A stretch of DNA of 64,000 nucleotides, taken from the NCBI RefSeq assembly GCF_019669905.1, contig NZ_AP019777.1, positions 992,001 through 1,056,000 of the forward strand, read 5' to 3'. The DNA comes from Methylomonas koyamae. Its GTDB lineage: Bacteria; Pseudomonadota; Gammaproteobacteria; Methylococcales; Methylomonadaceae. Made by a program: the position numbers and the translations under genes. Within the stretch, counting starts at the first letter, position 1. Each line of letters starts with the position of its first letter. Of this stretch, positions 18,394 through 26,876 are shown piece after piece. The notes under the pieces were generated by a model that made no database searches, was not told where the DNA came from, and worked only from the letters and a program-made list of their open reading frames with translations.

Positions 18394-19092
18394 CTATGTA
18401 GCCGATTCGTCGTGCCCGGCAGCGGCCGACGGTGTGGGCGGCGCGCTCTGCTGCAGATCGACGCCGCAATCGGGACAATAGCGTTGATCGGCCGCGACCT
18501 GGGAACCGCAGGCCTGGCATTGCGCCGTTTGCGGTATTGGGCCGCCGCAATGGCCGCAAAAATGGGCGTTAGCGGATACGGCCGCGTGACATTGCCGGCA
18601 GCGTCGCTTGTCGGTGCCGGCCAGCCACGGCCTTAGCTTGGCCAAATCGCTCAAGGCCAGAACCAGTTGGTCGGCTTGGCGGTAAGCCCGCAACACCAGC
18701 CACACGCTGACGCCGACGATCAACGCCAGTACGCTGCCGTAATAAATCGTTTGGCCGGTGGTATTGACGAAGGGCTCCAGGATCTCCCAAAACAGGCTTT
18801 GCGCCATGGCCAAGATCACTAACGCGCATAGCGGCTCGGCCACGCTCATCGCAAAGGACAGCGCGCCGCCGCGGTCCGGAACCGTTTGCAGCGCCAGGCT
18901 GGCGCAGAAATAAAACAACACCAAGGCCGCCAGTTTCGCCGCGAACCAAACGATTTGCCCGGCCTTGAAATGCCAGAACAATTCCAACTGGTCCATCATC
19001 GGCACCAGCGAGACCGCCTTGCCGATAGCCAATACCGTCAACAGCGTTACCAGCAGTTGGGCGGCGCGTAAAGCGTTACTGTTTGCGGACAT
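18394..19092 (-). CDS. membrane protein with C-terminal double zinc ribbon
   Basis: This 232-residue protein has about four membrane helices (10-30, 42-65, 78-100, 110-135) and a cytosolic tail with two zinc ribbons: CRQCHAAVSANAHFCGHCGG and CQACGSQVAADQRYCPDCG. ATG 19092 is preceded by GGAGG. It is the first gene of the transcript leading into gcvT and gcvP (11-nt gap), an unusual partner. Function is unknown; double zinc ribbons of this kind usually mediate protein contacts. Confidence 0.75.
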   Translation of the reverse strand: MSANSNALRAAQLLVTLLTVLAIGKAVSLVPMMDQLELFWHFKAGQIVWFAAKLAALVLFYFCASLALQTVPDRGGALSFAMSVAEPLCALVILAMAQSLFWEILEPFVNTTGQTIYYGSVLALIVGVSVWLVLRAYRQADQLVLALSDLAKLRPWLAGTDKRRCRQCHAAVSANAHFCGHCGGPIPQTAQCQACGSQVAADQRYCPDCGVDLQQSAPPTPSAAAGHDESAT

Positions 19093-19263
19093 GTTGCCTC
19101 CTGTGACAGGGTGTTCGAACTGACGGGGAAGTGTTCGGCGGGCTTGGACAGCGCCCGCACTCAAGGTCCGGGCTAGCGTAGCATAGAACCGGTTCGGACG
19201 GGATTGGCGGCAACGCCCGCCTTGCTGGAACGCATCGCCGCCCGGATGCTAGCCAGAGGCAAA

Positions 19264-20007
19264 TCAGGGTTTGCCGAGATAAGCGAAAAATTCCTGCATC
19301 CACTCCGGTCCGCGCTTTTTCGGGAACTGGTTGGGGTGGGTCTTGACCCACTGTAGGGCGTAGATCATCGGCACCGAATCCGGTTGCGTGATATGGCCGG
19401 TATGCCAGAGTTTACGCACCAATCGCGATACCTGAAATTTCAACTCGATGTGTTCGACCGTGTCCGGCGCCGGCTCCCGGCAATGCTCGGCCGGCGAGGT
19501 CACCAGATATTCGCGGCAGGCCAACGGCCGCTCGGGGTGAATCGAGCAGCTCTCGTCCTCCAAAAACGGGCAGGCGATATTCTGGCGGAAATAATCCAGA
19601 GCATGGCTCTGCACGGCGTCGTGGGTCGTGCCTTGCTGTAGTTGTTGTTGCAATTGCGCCAACCAGCCGATCCGATCCAACTGGGCGCAGCCGTCGGCAA
19701 AACGTTGTTTGACGGCGCTGCGCCGGGGTTCCGGCAAGCGTTCGACCACGGCGGCGATGTGGTAAGCCTCGAATTCGGCCAGGGGCACCACCTGCCGGCA
19801 ACAGGCACCGCAGCCGGCCCGGCAGGAGATCGGCCGGTCCCGGTCGACAAAGGCTTCTACCGCGGTATCGACGAATTGGTTATCGATCTGCTGCAACGCC
19901 GGCAGCACGCCGAGCGGCGTGACCTTGTCCGCGGGGACGGCGAACTTCAATTCCAGCGGTTTGCCGTAAAGCGTCAAATTGACTTGGGCGGGTACTTTTT
20001 GGGCCAT
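19264..20007 (-). CDS. YkgJ-family cysteine cluster protein
   Basis: This 247-residue protein has the CxxxCxxCC cluster (ISCRAGCGACCRQVVPL, near residue 60) and a second set CPFLEDESCSIHPERPLACREY. This is the pattern of YkgJ/UPF0153 proteins, thought to bind zinc or an Fe-S cluster. The N-terminal 45 residues are an extra segment (VNLTLYGKPLELKFAVPADKV). The gene stands alone. No function is established for the family. Confidence 0.85.
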   Translation of the reverse strand: MAQKVPAQVNLTLYGKPLELKFAVPADKVTPLGVLPALQQIDNQFVDTAVEAFVDRDRPISCRAGCGACCRQVVPLAEFEAYHIAAVVERLPEPRRSAVKQRFADGCAQLDRIGWLAQLQQQLQQGTTHDAVQSHALDYFRQNIACPFLEDESCSIHPERPLACREYLVTSPAEHCREPAPDTVEHIELKFQVSRLVRKLWHTGHITQPDSVPMIYALQWVKTHPNQFPKKRGPEWMQEFFAYLGKP

Positions 20008-20350
20008 ATTCTAAAACTCGTTTGCTGAATTAAACGGCCGGGCAGCCGCCGGCCAATTTTAGCGCCTTCCGCCGACCTCAATGTCGTTGAGTTAAGGATG
20101 GTAGGAGCGGGGCATGCCCGCGATCAAACGCTTTCGGTCGCAGGCATAGCCTGCTCCTATAGGATGTGAACCAGCCGTTCTGTTTCTTAACTTAACGGCA
20201 TGACCGTCGGGTTTGGAGAGTCCGGAAGAAAGCAAGCTCGCCGGGCGCTTACGGCCTTGCGAAATAACGGCTGCAGCAGCCGTCGGAAAAATCCCTTTCC
20301 CATTGCGGAAAATTAATGTTAAAAGTTTCCCCTCAACCACCCACGAGGAA
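20008..20350 (+). repeat. intergenic stretch with inverted repeat
   Basis: At 20101-20161 TAGGAGCGGGGCATGCCCGC is answered by GCAGGCATAGCCTGCTCCTA, forming an imperfect stem of about 23 bp. This is a dispersed hairpin type in related genomes. No gene is supported in the rest, which precedes the operon starting at 20351. Confidence 0.6.
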
Positions 20351-20431
20351 ATGCCTGTGATCTCAGCCGCTATTTATATCCTGACCGTCAGTTTCGCCGC
20401 CTACGCCATTTACAAAGTCCAGGCCAAATAA
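20351..20431 (+). CDS. 26-residue single-span membrane peptide (putative)
   Basis: The frame encodes MPVISAAIYILTVSFAAYAI then YKVQAK, a single hydrophobic helix with a basic C-terminus. GAGGAA lies directly before ATG 20351, a short but usable spacing. It ends 15 nt before the methyltransferase ATG. The composition is that of a real small membrane protein, but a chance frame cannot be excluded. Confidence 0.4.
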   Translation: MPVISAAIYILTVSFAAYAIYKVQAK

Positions 20432-20446
20432 GTCTTAACCCGGCCG

Positions 20447-21169
20447 ATGTCCAGCGTCGACAGAATTCCAGCGCGGACCGGAACGCCGCGCAGTTACTGG
20501 GTCAAGGAAAGCGCTTTCGGCATCTGGTTTCTGAATACCTACACCTGGCGGCAACGGGTACTGCGCATCGCATTAAACGATCTGGCGCGGTTGTTGCCGT
20601 CCCGCCCGGTCCGGCCGGCGATACTGGATATCGGCTGCGGCCGCGGCAATTCGTTTGCGTTACTGGAAACCCAGTTCCAGCCGCAGCATATCGCCGGCAT
20701 CGAGATCGATCCGGCCCTGCTGGCGGACGCGGTCCGCGCCGGCTCCCAGTGTTCCTGCCGGGTCGACGTCACGCTGGGCAACGCCGAACAATTGCCCTAT
20801 CCGGACGCCAGCTTCGACGTGTTGTTCTGCCACCAAAGTTTTCACCACATCGTCAAACACCGCGAGGCCATGCAGGAATTTTACCGGGTCTTAAAACCGG
20901 GCGGGCTGCTGCTGTTCGCCGAATCCTGCAAGCGCTTTATCCATTCGTTGCCGATCCGGCTGCTGTTCCGCCACCCGATGCAGGTGCAAAAAACCGCCGA
21001 CGAATACATCGCATTGATCCGCGACAGCGGCTTCAAACTGGACGATAGCGCCATCTCCAAGCCCTATTTATGGTGGAGCCGGCCGGATGCCGGTGCGTTG
21101 GAATGGTTCGGTTTTTCCCTGCCAAAGCAGCCGGAACCGACCTTGGTCAATTTAGTCGCCGTCAAATAA
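20447..21169 (+). CDS. class I SAM-dependent methyltransferase (APE-cluster type)
   Basis: This 240-residue methyltransferase has motif I ILDIGCGRGNSFALLE (near 63), GIEIDP, LGNAEQLPYPDASFDVLFC and FYRVLKPGG. A methyltransferase of this kind sits just before the DUF3261 and ketosynthase genes in aryl-polyene clusters, where it would modify the aryl head group; that role is inferred from gene order. It is followed after 1 nt by the DUF3261 gene. Confidence 0.82.
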   Translation: MSSVDRIPARTGTPRSYWVKESAFGIWFLNTYTWRQRVLRIALNDLARLLPSRPVRPAILDIGCGRGNSFALLETQFQPQHIAGIEIDPALLADAVRAGSQCSCRVDVTLGNAEQLPYPDASFDVLFCHQSFHHIVKHREAMQEFYRVLKPGGLLLFAESCKRFIHSLPIRLLFRHPMQVQKTADEYIALIRDSGFKLDDSAISKPYLWWSRPDAGALEWFGFSLPKQPEPTLVNLVAVK

Positions 21170-21170
21170 C

Positions 21171-21740
21171 GTGGCGGGTTTGCACGTTGCCCGCCGCGGC
21201 CTGCCGGCCGCTTTGGCTTCTATCCTTATCGCCGCCTGCACACCGCCACCGCCGACCGCCGCGCTGCCGGAGCTGGCAGCGCCGCAGGGTCCTACCCGAC
21301 ACGTCCTGCAACTGGTCGCCGCCAGTTGGCCGGGCGGCAACGCCAGTTTGCTCTGCGTGCTGGAATTGAACGCCCAGCGCATCGCGCTGGCCGGGACCAG
21401 CAAAGACGGCCTGAGTTTGTTCAATCTGAGCTACGACGGCGAGAATCTGGTACTGGATAAAAATCCGTTGCTGCCGGATACGGTCGACCCGCGCGCTATC
21501 GTCGCCGATATGCAGTTGATTTATTGGCCGGTCGCGGCTCTGCAATACCGTTTACCGCCCGGCTGGCATCTGCAAACCGGCGCTACCCGCCGCGAACTGT
21601 TCCAAGGCGAAGAAAAAATCGCCGAAATCGTCTATTTATCCAGCGAAACCGATTGGCCGCGGCACGCCGAGTTGGCGAATCTGCGTTACGGCTACCGGCT
21701 GAGCATCGATACCCTGAGCTATGAACTGGTATCTGAATGA
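21171..21740 (+). CDS. DUF3261 lipoprotein (APE-cluster type)
   Basis: The 189-residue protein starts at GTG 21171. A hydrophobic signal ends in a lipobox (SILIAAC, Cys near residue 23), so an outer- or inner-membrane lipoprotein is expected. The body has the DUF3261 pattern GLSLFNLSYDGENLVLDKN and WPVAALQYRLPPGW. DUF3261 proteins are typical of aryl-polyene gene clusters, probably aiding transport to the outer membrane. It overlaps the next gene by 20 nt. Confidence 0.8.
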   Translation: MAGLHVARRGLPAALASILIAACTPPPPTAALPELAAPQGPTRHVLQLVAASWPGGNASLLCVLELNAQRIALAGTSKDGLSLFNLSYDGENLVLDKNPLLPDTVDPRAIVADMQLIYWPVAALQYRLPPGWHLQTGATRRELFQGEEKIAEIVYLSSETDWPRHAELANLRYGYRLSIDTLSYELVSE

Positions 21741-22902
21741 CTTAGGCATCCTCTGCGCGCTGGGGTGCGGCCAAGCGGAAGTGCTGGCCGGCTTGTTGCA
21801 CGGCGACCGCAGCGGCCTGCGGCCGAGCGACGAGTTCAGTCCGGGCCGACCGCAATGGCTGGGCGCGGTCACGGCGCCGTTGCCGCCAATTCCCGCCGAG
21901 TTGTCAGTCTACGCCTGCCGCAACAACCGATTGCTGTTGGCGGCTGTCGAGCAAATCCGCCCCACTGTCGAAGGGTTGCGCGAGCGTTTCGGTCCGCACC
22001 GAATCGGTATCGCCCTCGGCACCAGCACCTCCGGCGTGCGCAACACCGAATCGGCGCTGGCCTACCAATCCAAGCACGGCCGGCTGCCGCCGGACTATCA
22101 TTACAAACAACAGCAGATGGGCGCCGGCGCCGATTTTCTGGCCGACTATCTGCAAATCCACGGCCCGGCCTACACGCTGTCCAGCGCCTGCGCGTCCAGC
22201 GGTAAGGCCTTTGCTTCGGCGCAGCGGCTGTTGGCGATGGACTTGTGCGACGCGGTCGTCGTCGGCGGCGCCGACAGCCTGTGCGGCTTGACCGTCAACG
22301 GCTTCGCCGCGTTGGAATCGGTCAGCGCCGGCCCGTGCAAACCCTTCGGCCGCCGACGCGACGGCATCAACATCGGCGAAGCCGCCGCCTTGTTCGTCCT
22401 CAGCAAACAACCCGGACCGGTGCGCTTGCGCGGCGTTGCCGCCAGCAGCGACGCCTACCATTTCTCGGCCCCCGACCCGGACGGCACGGCGGTCAAGGCT
22501 GCGCTGCGGACCGCATTGGCGCAAGCCGGCCTGAAGCCGGAACAAGTCGATTACCTGAATTTGCACGGCACCGCCACGCCGTTGAACGACGCGATGGAAA
22601 GCCGCGCGGTGCATGCCGTGTTCGGCAGCCGCACGCCGGCCAGTTCCAGCAAAGGCATGAGCGGCCATACTTTGGGCGCCGCAGCGGCATTGGAATTGGG
22701 ATTTTGCTGGCTGCTGCTGCAAAGCCAGGACCCGGACGGCCGCTTGATCGCCAACGTCAACGGCGACGACATCGACCCTGAGTTACCGCCGTTGCACTGG
22801 GTGACTCCCGGCCAGACTTTGGGCCGGCCGATTCGAGTCTGCCAAAGCAATTCCTTCGCCTTCGGCGGCAGCAACGTATCCATCGTTGCGGAGCGGGCAT
22901 GA
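21721..22902 (+). CDS. beta-ketoacyl-ACP synthase (APE-type, ApeO-like)
   Basis: This 393-residue ketosynthase has the active-site Cys in LSSACASSGKA (residue 157) and two His in NLHGTATPLND and SGHTLGAAAALE. It catalyses decarboxylative condensation of malonyl-ACP with an acyl chain. It is the first of two KS genes flanking dehydratase and reductase in the order KS-DH-KR-KS seen in aryl-polyene clusters. It overlaps both neighbours, indicating a tightly coupled operon. Confidence 0.88.
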   Translation: MNWYLNDLGILCALGCGQAEVLAGLLHGDRSGLRPSDEFSPGRPQWLGAVTAPLPPIPAELSVYACRNNRLLLAAVEQIRPTVEGLRERFGPHRIGIALGTSTSGVRNTESALAYQSKHGRLPPDYHYKQQQMGAGADFLADYLQIHGPAYTLSSACASSGKAFASAQRLLAMDLCDAVVVGGADSLCGLTVNGFAALESVSAGPCKPFGRRRDGINIGEAAALFVLSKQPGPVRLRGVAASSDAYHFSAPDPDGTAVKAALRTALAQAGLKPEQVDYLNLHGTATPLNDAMESRAVHAVFGSRTPASSSKGMSGHTLGAAAALELGFCWLLLQSQDPDGRLIANVNGDDIDPELPPLHWVTPGQTLGRPIRVCQSNSFAFGGSNVSIVAERA

Positions 22903-23363
22903 ATCCGGCAACCGACTTTGCCTTAGACGATTACCGCATGACCGACCTGCTGCCGCACACCGGCGCCATGGTGCTGTTGGAGCGGGTGGTAAGCTTTGAC
23001 GCCGACCGCCTCAGCGCGGCATTGACCGTGCGCGGCGACGGCCTGCTGTTCGGCGACGAGCGGGAGGTTCCGGCCTGGGTGGCGATAGAATACATGGCGC
23101 AAGCCATCGGCGCCTTCGTCGGTCTGCAAGCCAAGCTGGCCGGCCAGCCGATTCGGCTCGGCTTCCTGCTCGGCAGCCGCCTGTTCGAAAGCAATGTTGC
23201 CACCTTGCCGGTCGGCTGCAGCCTGACCGTCGCCATCGAAAAAATCGTGCACGACGAACAATTAGGCGTTTTCGATTGCCGGGTCAGCGGCGACAATATC
23301 GAAATCGGCGCCAAGCTGAATGTTTACCAACCCCGTTTCGACCAACCGTTAACCGATGAATAA
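22899..23363 (+). CDS. hotdog-fold 3-hydroxyacyl-ACP dehydratase (ApeP-like)
   Basis: This 154-residue protein contains LLPHTGAMVLLERVVSFD with the catalytic His near residue 20, and AIEYMAQAIGAFVGLQA with the acidic residue of the hotdog helix. It should dehydrate 3-hydroxyacyl-ACP to the enoyl form; without an enoyl reductase in the operon, double bonds would be kept, as in a polyene. It overlaps the KS before (4 nt) and the reductase after (8 nt). Confidence 0.85.
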   Translation: MNPATDFALDDYRMTDLLPHTGAMVLLERVVSFDADRLSAALTVRGDGLLFGDEREVPAWVAIEYMAQAIGAFVGLQAKLAGQPIRLGFLLGSRLFESNVATLPVGCSLTVAIEKIVHDEQLGVFDCRVSGDNIEIGAKLNVYQPRFDQPLTDE

Positions 23364-24081
23364 AACCGTTCTCGTCACCGGCTCCAGCCGCGGTATCGGC
23401 AAAGCCATCGCAATTTACCTGGCCCGCCGTGGCTACGACCTGGTGTTGCATTGCCGCAGCCGACTTAGCGAAGCCGAAGCCGCCGCCGCCGAAATTACCG
23501 CGCTGGGCCGGCAAACGCGCATCCTGCAATTCGATATCGGCAACCGCAGCGAGTGCGCCGAGATACTAACTGCCGACGTCGAAGCCCACGGCGCCTACTA
23601 CGGCGTGGTCTGCAATGCCGGCATCAGCGCCGACAACGCTTTTCCAGCCTTGACCGGCGAGGACTGGGACAGTGTGATCCGCACCAATCTGGACGGCTTT
23701 TACAACGTGTTGCAGCCGCTGGTGATGCCGATGGTCAGGCGGCGAAAACCGGGGCGCATCGTGACCTTGTCGTCGGTCTCCGGCTTGATCGGCAACCGCG
23801 GCCAGGTCAATTACAGCGCGGCGAAGGCCGGTATCATCGGCGCCAGCAAAGCTCTGGCGCTGGAACTGGCCAAGCGCGAAATCACGGTGAATTGCGTGGC
23901 GCCGGGCTTGATCGACACCGACATGACCGAAGCCTTGCCGCTGGACGACATCAAACAAATGATCCCGGCCCGCCGGGTAGGCCGCCCGGAAGAAGTAGCG
24001 GCGGCGGTGGCGTTTTTGCTGTCGGAAGACGCCGGCTACATCACCCGCCAGGTGATTTCGGTGAACGGAGGCCTGTGTTGA
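23356..24081 (+). CDS. 3-oxoacyl-ACP reductase (FabG/ApeQ-like)
   Basis: This 241-residue SDR enzyme has the NADP-binding VTGSSRGIGKAIAIYLARRG, VCNAGISADN, catalytic Ser in TLSSVSG and YSAAKAGI with the Tyr-x3-Lys pair. It reduces 3-ketoacyl-ACP to 3-hydroxyacyl-ACP. It lies between dehydratase and second KS with overlaps on both sides. It could be a general FabG, but context points to the same specialised pathway. Confidence 0.9.
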   Translation: MNKTVLVTGSSRGIGKAIAIYLARRGYDLVLHCRSRLSEAEAAAAEITALGRQTRILQFDIGNRSECAEILTADVEAHGAYYGVVCNAGISADNAFPALTGEDWDSVIRTNLDGFYNVLQPLVMPMVRRRKPGRIVTLSSVSGLIGNRGQVNYSAAKAGIIGASKALALELAKREITVNCVAPGLIDTDMTEALPLDDIKQMIPARRVGRPEEVAAAVAFLLSEDAGYITRQVISVNGGLC

Positions 24082-25298
24082 AACGGGTGGTCGTTACCGG
24101 CATGGCCGGCTTATCGCCGATCGGCAGCGACTGGCCGACCATAGCCGAACATCTGCAAAGCGGTCGCACCGGCATCCGCGCGCTCCAGGAATGGGACCAA
24201 TACCGCGGTTTGAACACCCGGCTGGCGGCGCCGGTGGCTTTCGAGCGGCCGGCCCACTACAGCCGCAAACAAACCCGCAGCATGGGCCGGGTGGCGCTGC
24301 TGGCGACGTACGCCAGCGAACTGGCGCTGATCGATGCCGGCCTGCTGCACGATCCTTGCCTGAGCAGCGGCCGTACCGGCATCGCTTACGGCAGTTGCGC
24401 CGGCAGCTTCGAGGCCATCGCCGATTTCGGCAATATGCTGCTGAACCACGCCACCGACGGCCTCAACGCCACCTCTTACATCCGGATGATGGCGCATACC
24501 GCACCGGTCAATATCGGCCTGTTTTTCGGCATCAACGGCCGGGTCTATACCACGTCCAGCGCCTGCACCTCCGGCAGCCAGGGCATCGGTTACGCCTACG
24601 AAGCCATCAAATACGGCCAACAACAGGTCATGCTCGCGGGCGGCGCCGACGAGTTGTCGGCCTCGGAAGCGGCGGTGTTCGACACGCTGTTCGCGACCAG
24701 CTTGCGCAACGACGAACCGGACAAATCGCCGCGGCCGTTCGACCGCGACCGCGACGGTCTGGTGATCGGCGAAGGCGCCGGTACGCTGGTATTGGAAGAG
24801 CTGGAACACGCGCGGGCCCGGGGCGCCCGCATCTACGCCGAAGTCGCCGGTTTCGGCACTAACTCCGACGGCCTGCACGTGACCCAACCCGACGCCGCCG
24901 GCATGCAAACCACAATGCGTCTGGCCTTGCACGACGCCGGCCTACCGGCCTCGGCCATCGGTTATATCAGTGCCCACGGCACCGCCACCGAGCACGGCGA
25001 TATCGCCGAAAGCCGCGCCACCTTCGACGTGTTCGGCGGCAACACGCCGATCAGCGCGTTGAAAAGCTTTACCGGCCACACGCTGGGCGCTTGCGGCGCT
25101 TTGGAAGCCTGGGCCGCGATCATGATGATGAACCAAGGCTGGTTTCACCCGACCGCGAATTTGGACCAAATCGACCCGGCCTGCGCCGATCTGGACTATA
25201 TTCGTCAGCAAAGCCGACGCTTGGACACCGAATACGTCGTCAGTAATAACTTCGCCTTCGGCGGTATCAATACTTCGCTGATTTTCAAACGTTTTTAA
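24078..25298 (+). CDS. beta-ketoacyl-ACP synthase (FabF-like, ApeR-like)
   Basis: This 406-residue KAS II-type enzyme has Cys in TTSSACTSGSQGIGYAYEA and His in SAHGTATEHGD and FTGHTLGACGALE. The start is TTG 24078, overlapping the fabG stop and preceded by ACGGAGG; this gives the canonical LKRVVVTGMAGLSPIG N-terminus. A later GTG at 24087 is possible. It is the last enzyme of the operon before two lipoproteins. Confidence 0.9.
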   Translation: MKRVVVTGMAGLSPIGSDWPTIAEHLQSGRTGIRALQEWDQYRGLNTRLAAPVAFERPAHYSRKQTRSMGRVALLATYASELALIDAGLLHDPCLSSGRTGIAYGSCAGSFEAIADFGNMLLNHATDGLNATSYIRMMAHTAPVNIGLFFGINGRVYTTSSACTSGSQGIGYAYEAIKYGQQQVMLAGGADELSASEAAVFDTLFATSLRNDEPDKSPRPFDRDRDGLVIGEGAGTLVLEELEHARARGARIYAEVAGFGTNSDGLHVTQPDAAGMQTTMRLALHDAGLPASAIGYISAHGTATEHGDIAESRATFDVFGGNTPISALKSFTGHTLGACGALEAWAAIMMMNQGWFHPTANLDQIDPACADLDYIRQQSRRLDTEYVVSNNFAFGGINTSLIFKRF

Positions 25299-25316
25299 CC
25301 TGACGAGGAATAGCAC

Positions 25317-25736
25317 ATGAAAAAGTTGATCGCGCTGTTATCGGCTTTGATCGTGCAAGGATGCGCGTCGCCGGTGACGAGAATCGAACCGGTACCGGCC
25401 ACGGAGACCATCGCCCGTTTGTGTATCGAGGAAAACCCGAAAACCTATATGGAGGATTTTCTGCCGGAAGTGCGCGCGCAATTGGCTGAACACGCCATCG
25501 CAACCGAACTGCTGGGCCAGGGCGGCGACTGTCCGTACACGATGAGCTACGAGGCGCAATGGTCCTGGGATTGGTTCTGGACTTTTAGCGTATATTTGTC
25601 GATGGCGGAATTTTCGGTCACCAAAGACGGCCGCCAAATCGGCATGGCGTCTTACACCGCCGCGTTGGGCCCGTCCGCCGTCGGCCGCACCAAAAACAAA
25701 ATCCGCCCGTTACTGATAGAACTATTCAGAAAATAA
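25317..25736 (+). CDS. Sbal_3080-type lipoprotein
   Basis: This 139-residue protein has signal MKKLIALLSALIVQGC with lipobox Cys 16. The body contains RLCIEENPKTYMEDFLPEV, CPYTMSYEAQWSWDW and GRTKNKIRPLL, the pattern of Sbal_3080 family lipoproteins of unknown function. It starts 18 nt after the second ketosynthase with RBS GAGGAA, so it may be co-transcribed with the operon. Confidence 0.72.
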   Translation: MKKLIALLSALIVQGCASPVTRIEPVPATETIARLCIEENPKTYMEDFLPEVRAQLAEHAIATELLGQGGDCPYTMSYEAQWSWDWFWTFSVYLSMAEFSVTKDGRQIGMASYTAALGPSAVGRTKNKIRPLLIELFRK

Positions 25737-25770
25737 AGCGTAACGTTTTACTACAACCTAGGAGACAACC

Positions 25771-26130
25771 ATGCTGCACAAGATCGTACTCGCGCTGTTT
25801 TTGAGCCTGTTGGTGGGCTGCACCACCACCGGCCATTTCAAAGTGCCGGAAGGTTCGCAACTTTATCTGTACAAGCGGCCGCAACCGGTGGACATTAAAG
25901 CCAACGGCGAAGTCACGACCCGGCCGTTCTTCTGGACCGCAGCCGGCATGCCGCCGGGCGGCGGTATTCCTTACCGGCTGGAGAAAGACGGCAAGATGTT
26001 GAAAGAAGGCAAGCTGCGCGCCAAATTCCGGGTGGTTTCCATATTCTGGCCGCCGTTCTCGTTGATTTACTGGCCGATGGGTCTGAATCCGAACATCACC
26101 TACGATCTGATCAACGACAAGCAGGAATAA
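25771..26130 (+). CDS. small lipoprotein, unknown function
   Basis: This 119-residue protein has signal MLHKIVLALFLSLLVGC (Cys 17) and RBS AGGAGA. The mature part includes GSQLYLYKRPQPVDIKANG and a hydrophobic patch FWPPFSLIYWPMG. I do not recognise a named family. It follows the previous lipoprotein by 34 nt and is probably in the same transcript. Confidence 0.7.
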   Translation: MLHKIVLALFLSLLVGCTTTGHFKVPEGSQLYLYKRPQPVDIKANGEVTTRPFFWTAAGMPPGGGIPYRLEKDGKMLKEGKLRAKFRVVSIFWPPFSLIYWPMGLNPNITYDLINDKQE

Positions 26131-26414
26131 TCCTGACCGCTTCGGTTCCGGCCCAAGCCCGGCCGCGAACCGAAGCCCCGGGTTACGCCCCGCCGCTCGA
26201 CATGCTGCCGAACCGGCCGCCGATCCTCCGTTAGAACTTGGTGCCCTGTGCAGCATCGCCCCGCTTCCGTTGCCGTACTCGCCAAAGCCCTCGGCAATCA
26301 AGAAAAGCCACAATGGGTTTTCCCGTTAGCCCGAATGCTGTTAAATTACCCGCCAATAGCGGCCGACCTTGCTACGGCCTGACGCCACTGCTTCCGCAAA
26401 CTATAGAGCTACGC

Positions 26415-26789
26415 ATGATCACCCAAGCACAAGCCGACCAACTGGCCGAAGCCTGGCTCCAGGCCTGGAATAGCCGCGATCTGGCGCGGATCATGGCACA
26501 CTACGCCGACACCATCGACTTCTGCAGTCCGTTTATCGTCAACCTGCTGCAGCGTCCCGACGGCCGATTGCTCGGCAAACCCGCGGTCCAAGCCTATTTT
26601 GCCCAGGGTTTGGCCAAATTCCCCGATTTACATTTCACGCTGTTGCAGGCCTTACCCGGCGTCGGCAGCGTAACCTTGCTGTACCGCAGCGTTAACGATC
26701 TGCTGGCGGCGGAAACGATGGAAATCGACGCCGCCGGTAAAATTTGCCGGGTCATGGCGCATTACAGCGCCACGGCGGAGCGCATTTAG
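26415..26789 (+). CDS. NTF2/SnoaL-like domain protein
   Basis: This 124-residue protein of NTF2-like fold reads QADQLAEAWLQAWNSRDLARIMAHYADTIDFCSP, then GRLLGKPAVQAYFAQGL and FTLLQALPGVGSVTLLYRSVND. It is a small cone-shaped alpha/beta protein whose family includes polyketide cyclases and many uncharacterised members. ATG 26415 gives the standard family length; the longer frame upstream is not typical. No substrate can be inferred. Confidence 0.75.
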   Translation: MITQAQADQLAEAWLQAWNSRDLARIMAHYADTIDFCSPFIVNLLQRPDGRLLGKPAVQAYFAQGLAKFPDLHFTLLQALPGVGSVTLLYRSVNDLLAAETMEIDAAGKICRVMAHYSATAERI

Positions 26790-26876
26790 CACCGGCGACC
26801 GGCGCGTCGCCTTTAAATTCGGAACGCGCTGCCGCAGCGTATTATTTGGAATCTTGATACACAGGAGCTTATCGCT

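Noticed and set aside
19093..19263. Glycine riboswitch upstream of the gcvT transcript
   Set aside because: No glycine-aptamer core was recognisable on the reverse strand between the YkgJ gene and the zinc-ribbon gene.
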